DNA of 64,000 nt from Globodera rostochiensis (taxonomy: Eukaryota > Nematoda > Chromadorea > Rhabditida > Heteroderidae), in contig JAEVLN010000016.1 of NCBI GenBank assembly GCA_018350325.1, forward strand, positions 1,162,693 to 1,226,692. The letters are read 5' to 3'. Each line of letters opens with the position of its first letter. Position 1 is the stretch's first letter. The translations under genes and the position numbers were made by a program. Of the stretch, positions 32,772-44,460 are shown piece by piece. A model generated the notes under the pieces. The model saw only the letters and a program-made list of their open reading frames with translations, was not told the DNA's origin and made no database searches.

Positions 32772-32867
32772 ATGGAAGAAGTGGTCGAATGGTTGCACAC
32801 GCCCCGCGGGGATGGACTTCCGAAAGTGTTGAAATGCGTCTTTTGTCCGACGGAATTGGTCATAACG
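32772..32867 (+). pseudogene. Chimeric mini-copy of the F-box-like family
   Basis: The sequence before the ATG matches the 5' leader of the family (ATTGAATCACAAAAATCATT...AACAAA-ATG). The ORF is not exon 1 but the tail of exon 3: [20 protein letters not shown] then KCVFCPTELVIT, ending ACG|GTGAGC at the usual phase-0 donor. So the leader has been joined to the exon 3 end with exons 1-2 deleted. The mirror copy is 39,878-39,973 (minus). Confidence 0.7.
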
Positions 32868-32931
32868 GTGAGCTGCTTGGTATCCTATGGTTCCTAACAC
32901 CGGACCCAAATTTGCCACAATATTAAAAAAC

Positions 32932-33075
32932 ATGAATTCGATCATTATTAGCGTTTTCGTTGTAATTTTATGCTTTTTGAATGATTCTGATAGCCAAATT
33001 GATTTTTGGAAATGTTTAAACGGATTTTGTCGAAAAAGAGATCAGTTTGGGCCCGCCTACTTTATTCCATTTTAG
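32932..33075 (+). other. 47-codon frame with signal-peptide-like start
   Basis: MNSIIISVFVVILCFLND is hydrophobic and is followed by a 25-residue tail containing KCLNGFCRKR. However, the DNA partly matches the family 3' flank (CTTTT.GAATGATT.TGA.AGCCAAATTGA), and the mirror copy at 39,667-39,810 has an extra A that breaks the frame. A chance frame is more likely than a secreted peptide. Confidence 0.2.
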
Positions 33076-34125
33076 GCGTTTGCCACTGCGACCGAAGCGG
33101 GTCAACTGCGTCTGGCCAACTGCGACCGAAGCGGGTCAACTGCGTCTGGCCAACTGCGTCTGAGCCAACTGCGTCTGGCCAACTGCGTCTGAGCCAACTG
33201 CGTCTGGCCAACTGCGTCTGAGCCAACTGCGTCTGAGCCAACTGCGTCTGAGCCAACTGCGTCTGGCCAACTGCGTCTGAGCCAACTGCGTCTGAGCCAA
33301 CTGCGTCTGAGCCAACTGCGTCTGGCCAACTGCGTCTGAGCCAACTGCGTCTGAGCCAACTGCGTCTGAGCCAACTGCGTCTGAGCCAACTGCGTCTGAG
33401 CCAACTGCGTCTGAGCCAACTGCGTCTGAGCCAACTGCGTCTGGCCAACTGCGTCTGAGCCAACTGCGTCTGAGCCAACTGCGTCTGAGCCAACTGCGTC
33501 TGAGCCAACTGCGTCTGGCCAACTGCGTCTGAGCCAACTGCGTCTGAGCCAACTGCGTCTCGGGGCCAACTGCGTCTGAGCCAACTGCGTCTGAGCCAAC
33601 TGCGTCTGAGCCAACTGCGTCTGGCCAACTGCGTCTGAGCCAACTGCGTCTGAGCCAACTGCGTCTGAGGCAACTGCGTCTGAGCCAACTGCGTCTGGCC
33701 AACTGCGTCTGAGCCAACTGCGTCTGAGCCAACTGCGTCTGAGCCAACTGCGTCTGAGCCAACTGCGTCTGAGCCAACTGCGTCTGAGCCAACTGCGTCT
33801 GGCCAACTGCGTCTGGCCAACTGCGTCTCGGGGCCAACTGCGTCCTGAGCCACTGCGTCTGGCCAACTGCGTCTCGGGGCCAACTGCGTCTGAGCCAACT
33901 GCGTCTGGCCAACTGCGTCTGGCCAACTGCGTCTGGCCAACTGCGTCTGAGCCAACTGCGTCTGGCCAACTGCGTCTGAGCCAACTGCGTCTGAGCCAAC
34001 TGCGTCTGGCCAACTGCGTCTGAGCCAACTGCGTCTGAGCCAACTGCGTCTGAGCCAACTGCGTCTGGCCAACTGCGTCTGAGCCAACTGCGTCTGAGCC
34101 AACTGCGTCTGAGCGAACTGTGTCT
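33076..34125 (+). repeat. 14/15/17-bp satellite, block 1
   Basis: Tandem ACTGCGTCTGAGCCA (15), ACTGCGTCTGGCCA (14) and ACTGCGTCTCGGGGCCA (17) monomers. The outermost monomers carry GACCGAAGCGGGTCA, which is found only at this edge and at the mirrored edge near 39,605-39,655. Stop-free in all frames on one strand, so long AQTQL/RRSWL frames appear and are artefacts. Confidence 0.9.
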
Positions 34126-34726
34126 GAGCCGAGTTTTATTGCAGTAAGTGGCTAATATTTGTTGTAGATTTTAACAGGCTTTTCCTTTTAAATTTTTCGT
34201 GCATTTTTGAACATTTTAAAGCCAACATTGATTTTAGTAAAAAAAATTTAATTTTTTTCAAAAAATGTTCGACTTTGGGTTCGGAGTTAGGAATTGGTCA
34301 ATGGAGGGAGGCTAGATTCGTATTCTACGCCTCCGAATACTCCTAGAAACGACTTTTCTCGACTTTGAAATTTTTTTATTTTTTTCCCAAAAAATCATAT
34401 ATGTTGATCATGAGTAGATGATGTCATATGATAAATCTGATGTCATATTCATGATCGCCGATCTCGATAACCCCCGAGTACGTCTCAGAATTGGATAAAC
34501 CCTTTATTAAAGTAAAAAATTCGGGACTAGTGAGAGAGAGACAGGGTTGGTTAACTACATATTTTTTGTGATGAAAACCCAAAAAACGGGTTTTGAATCG
34601 GTTTAAATTTTGAAAAAAATTATTTTTAGAAAACTATCCCTGGGTTAGCAACCCCTATGCTAATATGGAGTTAGCTTTTTTATCAATAGTAAAAAAGAAT
34701 TTTAAAAAATTTTGGTGAGACGCAGT
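34126..34726 (+). repeat. Unit B: inverted partner of 41,286-41,866
   Basis: It begins CGAGTTTTATTGCAGTAAGTGG, ends TTTTGGTGAGACGCAG and is copied in inverse orientation at 41,286-41,866. It contains the dispersed segment GATAACCCCCGAGTAC.TCTCAG, also found at 52,400 and 53,190, and the motif TTCGACTTTGGGTTCGGAGT. Noncoding. Confidence 0.85.
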
Positions 34727-37700
34727 TGGCCCTTTTTGAACGGAGACGCAGTTGGCGAGACACAGTTGGCTCAGACGCAGTTGGCTCAAACGCAGTTGGC
34801 CCCGAGACGCAGTTGGCCAGACACAGTTGGCTCAGACGCAGTTGGCCAGGCGCAGTTGGCTCAGACGCAGTTGGCTCAGACGCAGTTGGCGAGACGCAGT
34901 TGGCCCAGACGCAGTTGGCCCAGACGCAGTTGGCTCAGACGCAGTTGGCCCCGAGACGCAGTTGGCCAGACGCAGTTGGCTCAGACGCAGTTGGCCAGAC
35001 GCAGTTGGCTCAGACGCAGTTGGCCCCGAGACGCAGTTGGCCAGACGCAGTTGGCCAGACGCAGTTGGCTCAGACGCAGTTGGCCAGACGCAGTTGGCTC
35101 AGACGCAGTTGGCTCAGACGCAGTTGGCCCCGAGACGCAGTTGGCCAGACGCAGTTGGCTCAGGACGCAGTTGGCCCGAGACGCAGTTGGCCAGACGCAG
35201 TTGGCCAGACGCAGTTGGCTCAGACGCAGTTGGCTCAGACGCAGTTGGCTCAGACGCAGTTGGCTCAGACGCAGTTGGCCAGACGCAGTTGGCTCAGACG
35301 CAGTTGGCTCAGACGCAGTTGGCTCAGACGCAGTTGGCCAGACGCAGTTGGCTCAGACGCAGTTGGCCCCGAGACGCAGTTGGCCAGACGCAGTTGGCTC
35401 AGACGCAGTTGGCCAGACGCAGTTGGCTCAGACGCAGTTGGCCAGACGCAGTTGGCCAGACGCAGTTGGCCAGACGCAGTTGGCTCAGACGCAGTTGGCC
35501 CCGAGACGCAGTTGGCCAGACGCAGTTGGCTCAGACGCAGTTGGCCAGACGCAGTTGGCTCAGACGCAGTTGGCCAGACGCAGTTGGCTCAGACGCAGTT
35601 GGCCAGACGCAGTTGGCCAGGCGCAGTTGGCTCAGACGCAGTTGGCTCAGACGCAGTTGGCGAGACGCAGTTGGCCCAGACGCAGTTGGCCCAGACGCAG
35701 TTGGCTCAGACGCAGTTGGCCCCGAGACGCAGTTGGCCAGACGCAGTTGGCTCAGACGCAGTTGGCCAGACGCAGTTGGCTCAGACGCAGTTGGCCAGAC
35801 GCAGACGCAGTTGGCCAGACGCAGTTGGCCCGACGCAGTTGGCCAGACGCAGTTGGCTCAGACGCAGTTGGCCCCGAGACGCAGTTGGCCAGACGCAGTT
35901 GGCCAGACGCAGTTGGCTCAGACGCAGTTGGCCAGACGCAGTTGGCGACGCAGTTGGCCCAGTTGGCTCAGACGCAGTTGGCCAGACGCAGTTGGCCAGA
36001 CGCAGTAGGCCAGACGCAGTTGGCCAGACGCAGTTGGCCAGACGCAGTGGCCAGACGCAGTTGGCCCGGACGCAGTTGGCCAGACGCAGTTGGCTCAGGA
36101 CGCAGTTGGCCCAGACGCAGTTGGCCAGACGCAGTTGGCTCGACGCAGTTGGCCCCGAGACGCAGTTGGCCAGACGCAGTTGGCTCAGGACGCAGTTGGC
36201 CCCGAGACGCAGTTGGCCAGACGCAGTTGGCCAGACGCAGTTGGCCAGACGCAGTTGGCCAGACGCAGTTGGCCAGACGCAGTTGGCTCAGACGCTGGCC
36301 AGACGCAGTTGGCTCAGACGCAGTTGGCTCAGACGCAGTTGGCCAGACGCAGTTGGCTCAGACGCAGTTGGCCAGACGCAGTTGGCTCAGACGCAGTTGG
36401 CCCAGACGCAGTTGGCCCCACGCAGTTGGCACGCAGTTGGCCAGCGCAGTTGGCTCAGACGCAGTTGGCCAGACGCAGTTCAGACGCAGTTGGCTCAGAC
36501 GCAGTTGGCCCCGAGACGCAGTTGGAGACGCAGTTGGCCAGACGCAGTTGGCCCAGACGCAGTTGGCAGACGCAGTTGGCCAGACGCAGTTGGCTCAGAC
36601 GCAGTTGGCTCAGACGCAGTTGGCCGCCGTTGGCCCAGACGCAGTTGGCTCAGACGCAGTTGGCCCCGAGACGCAGTTGGCCAGACGCAGTTGGCTCAGA
36701 CGCAGTTGGCCAGACGCAGTTGGCCAGACGCAGTTGGAGACGCAGTTGGCCAGACGCAGTTGGCCAGACGCAGTTGGCTCAGACGCAGTTGGCCCAGACG
36801 CAGTTGGCAGACGCAGTTGGCTCAGACGCAGTTGGTCCCAGACGCAGTTGGCGCCGAGTTGGCTCAGACGCAGTTGGCTCAGACGCAGTTGGCCAGACGC
36901 AGTTGGCTCAGACGCAGTTGGCCCAGACGCAGTTGGCCAGTGACGCAGTTGGCTCAGACGCAGTTGGCTCAGACGCAGTTGGCTCAGACGCAGTTGGCCA
37001 GACGCAGTTGGCTCAGACGCAGTTGGCCCCGAGACGCAGTTGGCCAGACGCAGTTGGCTCAGACGCAGTTGGCCAGACGCAGTTGGCTCAGACGCAGTTG
37101 GCCAGACGCAGTTGGCCAGACGCAGTTGGCCAGACGCAGTTGGCTCAGACGCAGTTGGCCCCGAGACGCAGTTGGCCAGACGCAGTTGGCTCAGACGCAG
37201 TTGGCCAGACGCAGTTGGCCTCAGACGCAGTTGGCCAGACGCAGTTGGCTCAGACGCAGTTGGCCAGACGCAGTTGGCCAGGCGCAGTTGGCTCAGACGC
37301 AGTTGGCTCAGACGCAGTTGGCGAGACGCAGTTGGCCCAGACGCAGTTGGCCCAGACGCAGTTGGCTCAGACGCAGTTGGCCCAGACGCAGTTGGCCAGC
37401 GCAGTTGGCTCAGACGCAGTTGCCCGAGACGAGTTGGCTCAGACGCAGTTGGCTCAGACGCAGTTGGCCAGACGCAGTTGGCTCAGACGCAGTTGGCCAG
37501 ACGCAGTTGGCCAGACGCAGTTGGCCAGACGCAGTTGCTCAGACGCAGTTGGCCCGAGACGCTTGGCGACGAGTTGGCTCAGACGCAGTTGGCCAGACGC
37601 AGTTGGCTCAGACGCATTGCCGACGCAGTTGGCCAGACGCAGTTGGCTCAGACGCAGTTGCTCAGACGCAGTTGGCCCCGAGACGCAGTTGGCCAGACGC

Positions 37701-39655
37701 AGTTGGCTCAGGACGCAGTTGGCCCCGAGACGCAGTTGGCCAGACGCAGTTGGCCAGACGCAGTGCTCGACGCAGTTGGCAAGACGCAGTTGGCTCAGAC
37801 GCAGTTGGCCACGAGACGCAGTTGGCCCGGACCGCAGTTGGATCAGACGCAGTTGGCTCGAGACGCAGTGTTGGCCCCGAGACGCAGTTGGCCCGACGCA
37901 GTTGGCTCAGACGCAGTTGGCCTCCGAGACGCAGTTGGCCGAGACGCAGTTTGGCCAGACGCAGTTGGCTCAGACGCAGTTGGCCCCGAGACGCAAGTTG
38001 GCCAGAACGCCAGTGGCCAGACGCAGTTGGCTCAGACGCAGGTTTGGCTCAGACGCAGTTCGGCTCAGACAGGCAGTTGGCCTCAGGACGCAGTTGGCTC
38101 AGAACGCACAGTTGGCCTCCGACGAACCAGTTGGCTCAGACGCAGTTGGCTCAGACGCAGTTGGCCAGACGCAGTTGGCTCAGACGCAGTTGGCCCCGGA
38201 CGCCAGTTGGCCAAGACGCAGTTGATCCCAGACGCAGTTGGCTCAGACGCAGTTGGCCTCCGACGGCCGTTGGCCCAGACGCAGTTGGCTCAGACGCAGT
38301 TGGCCAGACGCAGTTGGCTCAGACGCAGTTGGCCCCGAGACGCAGTTGGCCAGACGCAGTTGGCTCAGACGCAGTTGGCTCCAGACGCAGTTGGCCCCGA
38401 GACGCAGTTGGCCAGACGCAGTTGGCTCAGACGCAGTTCGGCCTCAGACGCAGTTGGATCCGAGCAGTTGCGCCCGAGACGCAGTTGGGCCAGACGCAGT
38501 TGGCTCAAACGGCAGTTGGCTCAGACGCAGTGGGCTCAGACCGCAGTTGGCTCAGAAGCAGTTGGCCCAGACGCAGTGGCAGTTGGCCAGGACGCAGTTG
38601 GCCAGACGCCGTTGCTCAGACGCAGTTGGCCCCGAGACGCAGTTGGCCAGACGCAGTTGGCTCAGACGCAGTTGGCCAGACGCAGTTGGCTCAGACGCAG
38701 TTGGCCAGACGCAGTTGGCTCAGACGCAGTTGGCCAGACGCAGTTGGCAGGCGCAGTTGGCTCAGACGCAGTTGGCTCAGACGCAGTTGGCGCGACGCAG
38801 TTGGCCCAGACGCAGTTGGCCCAGACGCAGTTGGCTCAGACGCAGTTGGCCCCCGAGACGCAGTTGGCCAGAACGCAGTTGGCTCAGACGCAGTTGGCCA
38901 GACGCAGTTGGCTCAGACGCAGTTGGCCAGACGCAGTTGGCCAGACGCAGTTGGCCAGACGCAGTTGGCTCAGACGCAGTTGGCCCCGAGACGCAGTTGG
39001 CCAGACGCAGTTGGCTCAGGACGCAGTTGGCCCCGAGACGCAGTTGGCCAGACGCAGTTGGCCAGACGCAGTTGGCTCAGACGCAGTTGGCTCAGACGCA
39101 GTTGGCTCAGACGCAGTTGGCTCAGACGCAGTGGCCAGACGCAGTTGGCTCAGACGCAGTTGGCTCAGACGCAGTTGGCTCAGACGCAGTTGGCCAGACG
39201 CAGTTGGCTCAGACGCAGTTGGCCCCGAGACGCAGTTGGCCAGACGCAGTTGGCTCAGACGCAGTTGGCCAGACGCAGTTGGCTCAGACGCAGTTGGCCA
39301 GACGCAGTTGGCCAGACGCAGTTGGCCAGACGCAGTTGGCTCAGACGCAGTTGGCCCCGAGACGCAGTTGGCCAGACGCAGTTGGCTCAGGACGCAGTTG
39401 GCCCCGAGACGCAGTTGGCCAGACGCAGTTGGCCAGACGCAGTTGGCTCAGACGCAGTTGGCTCAGACGCAGTTGGCTCAGACGCAGTTGGCTCAGACGC
39501 AGTTGGCTCAGACGCAGTTGGCTCAGACGCAGTTGGCCAGACGCAGTTGGCTCAGACGCAGTTGGCCAGACGCAGTTGGCTCAGACGCAGTTGGCCAGAC
39601 GCAGTTGACCCGCTTCGGTCGCAGTTGGCCAGACGCAGTTGACCCGCTTCGGTCG
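34727..39655 (-). repeat. 14/15/17-bp satellite, block 2 (inverted), with higher-order structure
   Basis: About 4.9 kb of CAGACGCAGTTGGCT / CAGACGCAGTTGGC / CCGAGACGCAGTTGGCC, inverted relative to blocks 1 and 3. A marker (CAGGCGCAG...GGCGAGACGCAG followed by two GGCCCAGACG units) recurs at about 34,888, 35,660, 37,320 and 38,790. Monomers between about 36,000 and 38,600 carry many single-base indels, unlike the clean flanks. The 1,638-codon frame across the block is a repeat artefact. Confidence 0.9.
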
Positions 39656-39659
39656 CAGT

Positions 39660-40090
39660 GGCAAACGCCTAAAATGGAATAAAGTAGGCGGGCCCAAACT
39701 GATCTCTTTTTCGACAAAATCCGTTTAAACATTTCCAAAAATCAATTTTGGCTATCAGAATCATTCAAAAAGCATAAAATTACAACGAAAACGCTAATAA
39801 TGATCGAATTCATGTTTTTTAATATTGTGGCAAATTTGGGTCCGGTGTTAGGAACCATAGGATACCAAGCAGCTCACCGTTATGACCAATTCCGTCGGAC
39901 AAAAGACGCATTTCAACACTTTCGGAAGTCCATCCCCGCGGGGCGTGTGCAACCATTCGACCACTTCTTCCATTTTGTTGTAGAACAAATGATTTTTATG
40001 ATTCAATAAGCTACAAATTAAAAAGATGGCTTCTTTAACACATATGTTACGGGAAATATTGGAAATCGGTAAATTCTGGAATTTCCAGCT
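39660..40090. repeat. Unit A': inverted partner of unit A
   Basis: Inverted copy of 32,662-33,075 with a few substitutions and an extra A near 39,750. It includes the minus-strand mini-copy 39,973-39,878. Confidence 0.85.
39878..39973 (-). pseudogene. Chimeric mini-copy of the F-box-like family (mirror)
   Basis: Inverted copy of 32,772-32,867, encoding the same [15 protein letters not shown] fragment ending at the exon 3 donor. Confidence 0.7.
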
Positions 40091-40545
40091 CAAAACACGT
40101 TTCAGGGGTGGCAGCTCTGATTAGAAATCATTTTGTTAGGAATAATGTTTCAAAACTAAAAAGAGAATCAATACGCAATTCATGATGATCATAGATCGGC
40201 GAAATGTCCTAATGGGCGAAATGTCCTGGAGCCTTTGACAACCAACATTTGTTGTAAATTCATTTTTAAATAGGGAGTGTAAAATTTAGTTAAATGTGTA
40301 TAAATAAAAAATTCTAAAAACCCTGAATTTTTTCGAATCTCAAAAATGCTTTTTCGATGGATGTATTTATTGGACAAAAAGGTCGATTTATGGGTGAATA
40401 AAGTTATTCAAATGATTGTGAGCAAATGTGCGGGAAGGGGGCGGCGGCAATTCTTCTTTATGGGCGATGCATCGGTGAGGGTAGACACAAAAATCGATAA
40501 TAGTTTTTGCCTAAGATGAGCCAGAGAAGAGAAAACCATTTGGAC
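40091..40545. other. Spacer C between inverted units
   Basis: Not duplicated elsewhere in the inverted block. It contains two GGGCGAAATGTCC units (40,193-40,230) like those at 54,780-54,850. From about 40,410 it holds a copy of a dispersed repeat (GGTGAGGGTAGACACAAAAA, GATAA, CAGAGAAGAGAA) also present at 50,690, 60,300 and 61,250. No gene. Confidence 0.5.
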
Positions 40546-41285
40546 TGCGTCTGGCCAACTGCTCTGGCCAACTGCGTCTGGCCAACTGCGTCTGAGCCAA
40601 CTGCGTCTGGCCAACTGCGTCTGAGCCAACTGCGTCTGGCCAACTGCGTCTCGGGGCCAACTGCGTCTGAGCCAACTGCGTCTGGGCCAACTGCGTCTCG
40701 CCAACTGCGTCTGAGCCAACTGCGTCTGAGCCAACTGCGTCTGGCCAACTGCGTCTGGCCAACTGCGTCTCGGGGCCAACTGCGTCTGAGCCAACTGCGT
40801 CTGGCCAACTGCGTCTCGGGGCCAACTGCGTCTGAGCCAACTGCGTCTGGCCAACTGCGTCTCGGGGCCAACTGCGTCTGAGCCAACTGCGTCTGGCCAA
40901 CTGCGTCTGAGCCAACTGCGTCTGGCCAACTGCGTCTCGGGCCAACTGCGTTTGAGCCAACTGCGTCTGGGCCAACTGCGTCTCGGGGCCAACTGCGTCT
41001 GAGCCAACTGCGTCTGGCCAACTGCGTCTGAGCCAACTGTGTCTGGCCAACTGCGTCTCGGGGCCAACTGCTTCTGAGCCAACTGCGTCTGGCCAACTGC
41101 GTCTGAGCCAACTGTGTCTGGCCAACTGCGTCTCGGGGCCAACTGCGTTTGAGCCAACTGCGTCTGAGCCAACTGTGTCTGGCCAACTGCGTCTCGGGGC
41201 CAACTGCGTTTGAGCCAACTGCGTCTGAGCCAACTGTGTCTCGCCAACTGCGTCTCCGTTCAAAAAGGGCCAACTGCGTCTCACC
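40546..41285 (+). repeat. 14/15/17-bp satellite, block 3
   Basis: Same monomers and orientation as block 1, about 0.74 kb. The end next to unit B' (CTCCGTTCAAAAAGGGCC) mirrors the start of block 2. Confidence 0.9.
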
Positions 41286-41866
41286 AAAATTTTTTAAAAT
41301 TCTTTTTTACTATTGGTAAAAAAGCTAACTCCATATTAGCATAGGGGTTGCTAACCCAGGGATAGTTTTCTAAAAATAATTTTTTTCAAAATTTAAACCG
41401 ATTCAAAACCCGTTTTTTGGGTTTTCATCACAAAAAATATGTAGTTAACCAACCCTGTCTCTCTCTCACTAGTCCCGAATTTTTTACTTTAATAAAGGGT
41501 TTATCCAATTCTGAGACGTACTCGGGGGTTATCGAGATCGGCGATGACATCAGATTTATCATATGACATCATCTACTCATGATCAACATATATGATTTTT
41601 TGGAAAAAAATAAAAAAATTTCAAAGTCGAGAAAAAGTCGTTTCTAGGAGTATTCGGAGGCGTAGAATACGAATCTAGCCTCCCTCCATTGACCAATTCC
41701 TAACTCCGAACCAAAGTCGAACATTTTTTGAAAAAAATTAAATTTTTTTTACTAAAATCAATGTTGGCTTCAAAATGTTCAAAAATGCACGAAAAATTTA
41801 AAAGGAAAAGCCTGTTAAAATCTACAACAAATATTAGCCACTTACTGCAATAAAACTCGGTTTTTA
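41286..41866 (-). repeat. Unit B': inverted partner of unit B
   Basis: Inverted copy of 34,126-34,726, ending AATAAAACTCGG. Confidence 0.85.
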
Positions 41867-42287
41867 AAAAACCGAAAGGTTGGGCTTAATTTCTTAAACT
41901 TTTTTGCGTAAACAGAGATAAAATTATAAATAGTAGGGTTGAGAAAAGCGGGTTTAGACCGGAGGTACTGGTTTTCGGTTAGGCTGGTTTTACAACGCGC
42001 GGTTGTCGGTTTTTGTCCGATGCATTTTAAAATGTGGAATTAAAAAATGACGCAAATTTAGACAAAAAATTAATGATCCAATTTGAATAATGATCCAAAC
42101 TAACACTCAAACGGATTGTGAGTATTTATTCAAAATTGGTGAAAAATGGACAAAACTTTCGTTCAGCTTTTCCCGGAAAGCACAAAAAAAAACTCAAAAA
42201 TCACGATCAGAGTTTAAAACAAGATACAATTGAAAAGAAAAAAAGTAGAATCCAAATCCATTCGTACTCAGTTCTTTCTTTTTGGGC

Positions 42288-43911
42288 TCAGCTCGGACCT
42301 TCGTTTGTGTCAACCATTCTAAAAAATCAGAATTGGATCGCAGGCGCGTACCTTTCGAGACTCAAAAATTTATGAGAACGAGAAATGACCCCGAGACTCA
42401 AAAAACCCCGAGAAATTTCTCGGTTGGGTTAATTGCATGTTCTTAAGGAATTTCCAAGGTTGTTCAAGAATAATCGGTTCAGTTGAGAGAAACTTTTATC
42501 GAATTTATGGGCCTTACCCGTCCGCGTCTCCGAAGTTAATGTCGACGCTATTCCACCCCCAAAAGCATTCCCAATCAGCCGCCTCCCTTTCCCACTCGGC
42601 CCATTTCTTTTCGTCGCGCTCAATCGGACAACGAATCAAAAGCCAAACGTTGTTAAAGAGTCGAAACTCCAATCGCTCCCCCGTCAAATTGTTTTTCACT
42701 TCAAATGGCACAATTTCATCAGAATGATAAAGAAGGATGACGAAATTAACTGGATCGGTCGAATTGACAAATTCCTTAAAAGGAATAAAGAATAAAACAG
42801 AGAGCCCAATTAAACAAATTAAAAAACTCACCATTTTAAGTCTCCCCATTCTTTCCGAATAAAAATAAGGGCTTCGCAACACCTTCGGAATTCCATCCCC
42901 GCGGGGCGTGTGCAACCATTTGGCCACTGCTTGGTCAGTAGAAGCGCCGGCACTGTCATCGGCCGGGAACTCGGCAGAAAGACCATAGTATTCGATCATT
43001 CGGAGTTTTTGGCAATCGTCGAGAACGGTCGGAGAGAATTGGCGCAAACGGTCGAGTTCAGAGGAACCCAAGTCAAATTCACAAATGTTGTCATTGATCA
43101 ATGGCCAAATCTTTTTCCAAATGATTTCCCAGCTGCGGAAGGCGTGTATTCCCATGGAAAGATGGATTCCTTTAGAGTCGAAAACTTTACGGATGCGTTG
43201 GAGGCATTCGATGACACTTTGGTCGATGTAACTAAAAGTTATGTTGAAATTTAACAAAACCTTCAAGGAAAAAACAATGGTTTTCAATTAATTTTAAACC
43301 GACGATAAAAAGTCGTCAAATTGAATAAAACATTTTAGTAAAAGACTTTTAATGGCTTTCAAACAATTTAAGCCAACAATTACCTTATTCGAAGGCATTC
43401 GAATCCGATAACATAATCCGGTAGCGGCTCTTGCAGAATTGGCAGCCGACGTTCGACTTTATAGTCAACGATTTTGACAATTTCAGCGCCCTTTCCATCA
43501 GCTGCGCGTTGAATTTCCAACCAACCCAACGACCATTCCTTCGAATTGAATTGCGCGTCCACCAAACGATCAAATCGATCGCTGATCAACGCAACTTTTA
43601 GTCCGAGCACAAAAGGGCCACAGAATTCGAAGACATCGAACAGAACGTCGGCACAAACGAAACTGAAATAATGGGTGCCCAAAATAAACAATTTGCCGTT
43701 TTGTTTAAAATTGCTCAAAAAAGAGTATCATTTTCTGGTTAACGCGGGAAGGGCGTGAGAACCTTCGAAAATTGTCTGAAATTTTCTTTTCGCTGATGAA
43801 AATAAAAATTTTTTCTGGTGAGGGCGGGGGGATTCCCCGGAGTCCGTAGAAATAAGGCAAAACTCACATTTCTTTCAATTGTTTCACCACTTTCTTCGGA
43901 TTGTCCGACAT
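42288..43911 (-). CDS. F-box-like lineage-expanded family member 1 (336 aa)
   Basis: Exons: 43911-43868, 43662-43384, 43231-42832, 42774-42518 and 42318-42288; every junction is phase-compatible. The protein starts [14 protein letters not shown], then has an F-box-like segment ([30 protein letters not shown]), [100 protein letters not shown] and [19 protein letters not shown]. If F-box-like, it would be a substrate adaptor for an SCF ubiquitin ligase (inference). Exon 4 seems to end GDADG-TAA, but that TAA lies inside GG|GTAAGG. Splicing to an acceptor TTTTTTAG gives a terminal [12 protein letters not shown]. One extra C in GAGCTGAGCCC truncates the usual SEPKKRKN tail. Confidence 0.8.
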
Positions 43912-43970
43912 TTGTTATTGTTGTTGCAAATTCAACGATTTTTATTTTTCCAATTTGCTAAAAACTGAAA
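43912..43970 (-). promoter_or_regulatory. Conserved 5' leader with TTTTTCAG acceptor
   Basis: Upstream of the ATG the family keeps TTTTTCAG at about -54 (43,965-43,972), then a TTTTTAGC...TTGGAA..ATAAAAATC leader and AACAAcAA before the ATG. TTTTTCAG is the nematode 3' splice consensus and is a plausible spliced-leader acceptor. Equivalent sites: 50,535, 45,110 and 55,082. Confidence 0.45.
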
Positions 43971-44460
43971 AATGAATAAAAAACACAACAGAACAAGGAA
44001 TTAAATTGATTTATATAACTTTGCTTACGTCTTCAACTCCAAAAATAATTTTCAAAGAATATTTATTTTATGTTTTAAAAATGCTGGGTTTCCAGCAGAT
44101 GAAAACTTTAAAAGCCTCATTATGCAAAAAATACAAGCTTTTCGGTTTTATCTTTTAAAGATTGTAGCCAGAAATCCTGGAGAACGAACGGTCAACCCCC
44201 CCCCCCCCCCAATTTGTATGATTTGTGAATTCTGAAAAAGTGCATATTTTAATCCTCGAAAACATGCATTTAAGAATTTTTTAATTTTCGTCGGGACCCC
44301 AATTCTTCATGATTCCATTTTTTTTTGCGAAATATGTAATGAAGAAAGAACTCAAAAACAAAAAAACTATTTTGGGTTTATGAGAATAAAACATATTTTT
44401 GCATTTTTTTTAATTTCTTAAGAAAAATGCAATAAAACCCAAAAAAAAACAAACGAAAAA
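43971..44460. other. Intergenic upstream of family member 1
   Basis: AT-rich with a 12-base poly-C run near 44,196. No gene is visible. Confidence 0.4.

Larger units (their letters stand above)
32662..33075. repeat. Unit A: outer inverted-repeat arm (partner 39,660-40,090)
   Basis: Near-identical inverted copy of 39,660-40,090. It contains a fragment of the F-box-like family and borders the satellite. Confidence 0.85.

Noticed and set aside
32932..33075. Secreted two-cysteine peptide
   Set aside because: Hydrophobic start is attractive, but the DNA overlaps the noncoding 3' flank of the gene family and the mirror copy is frameshifted. Kept only as a low-confidence entry.
34726..39642. 1,638-codon open frame of AQTQL / RRSWL / DAVGS repeats
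   Set aside because: It is the stop-free reading of a 14/15/17-bp satellite. Frames shift freely among the three repeat types and appear in all three frames of the same strand.
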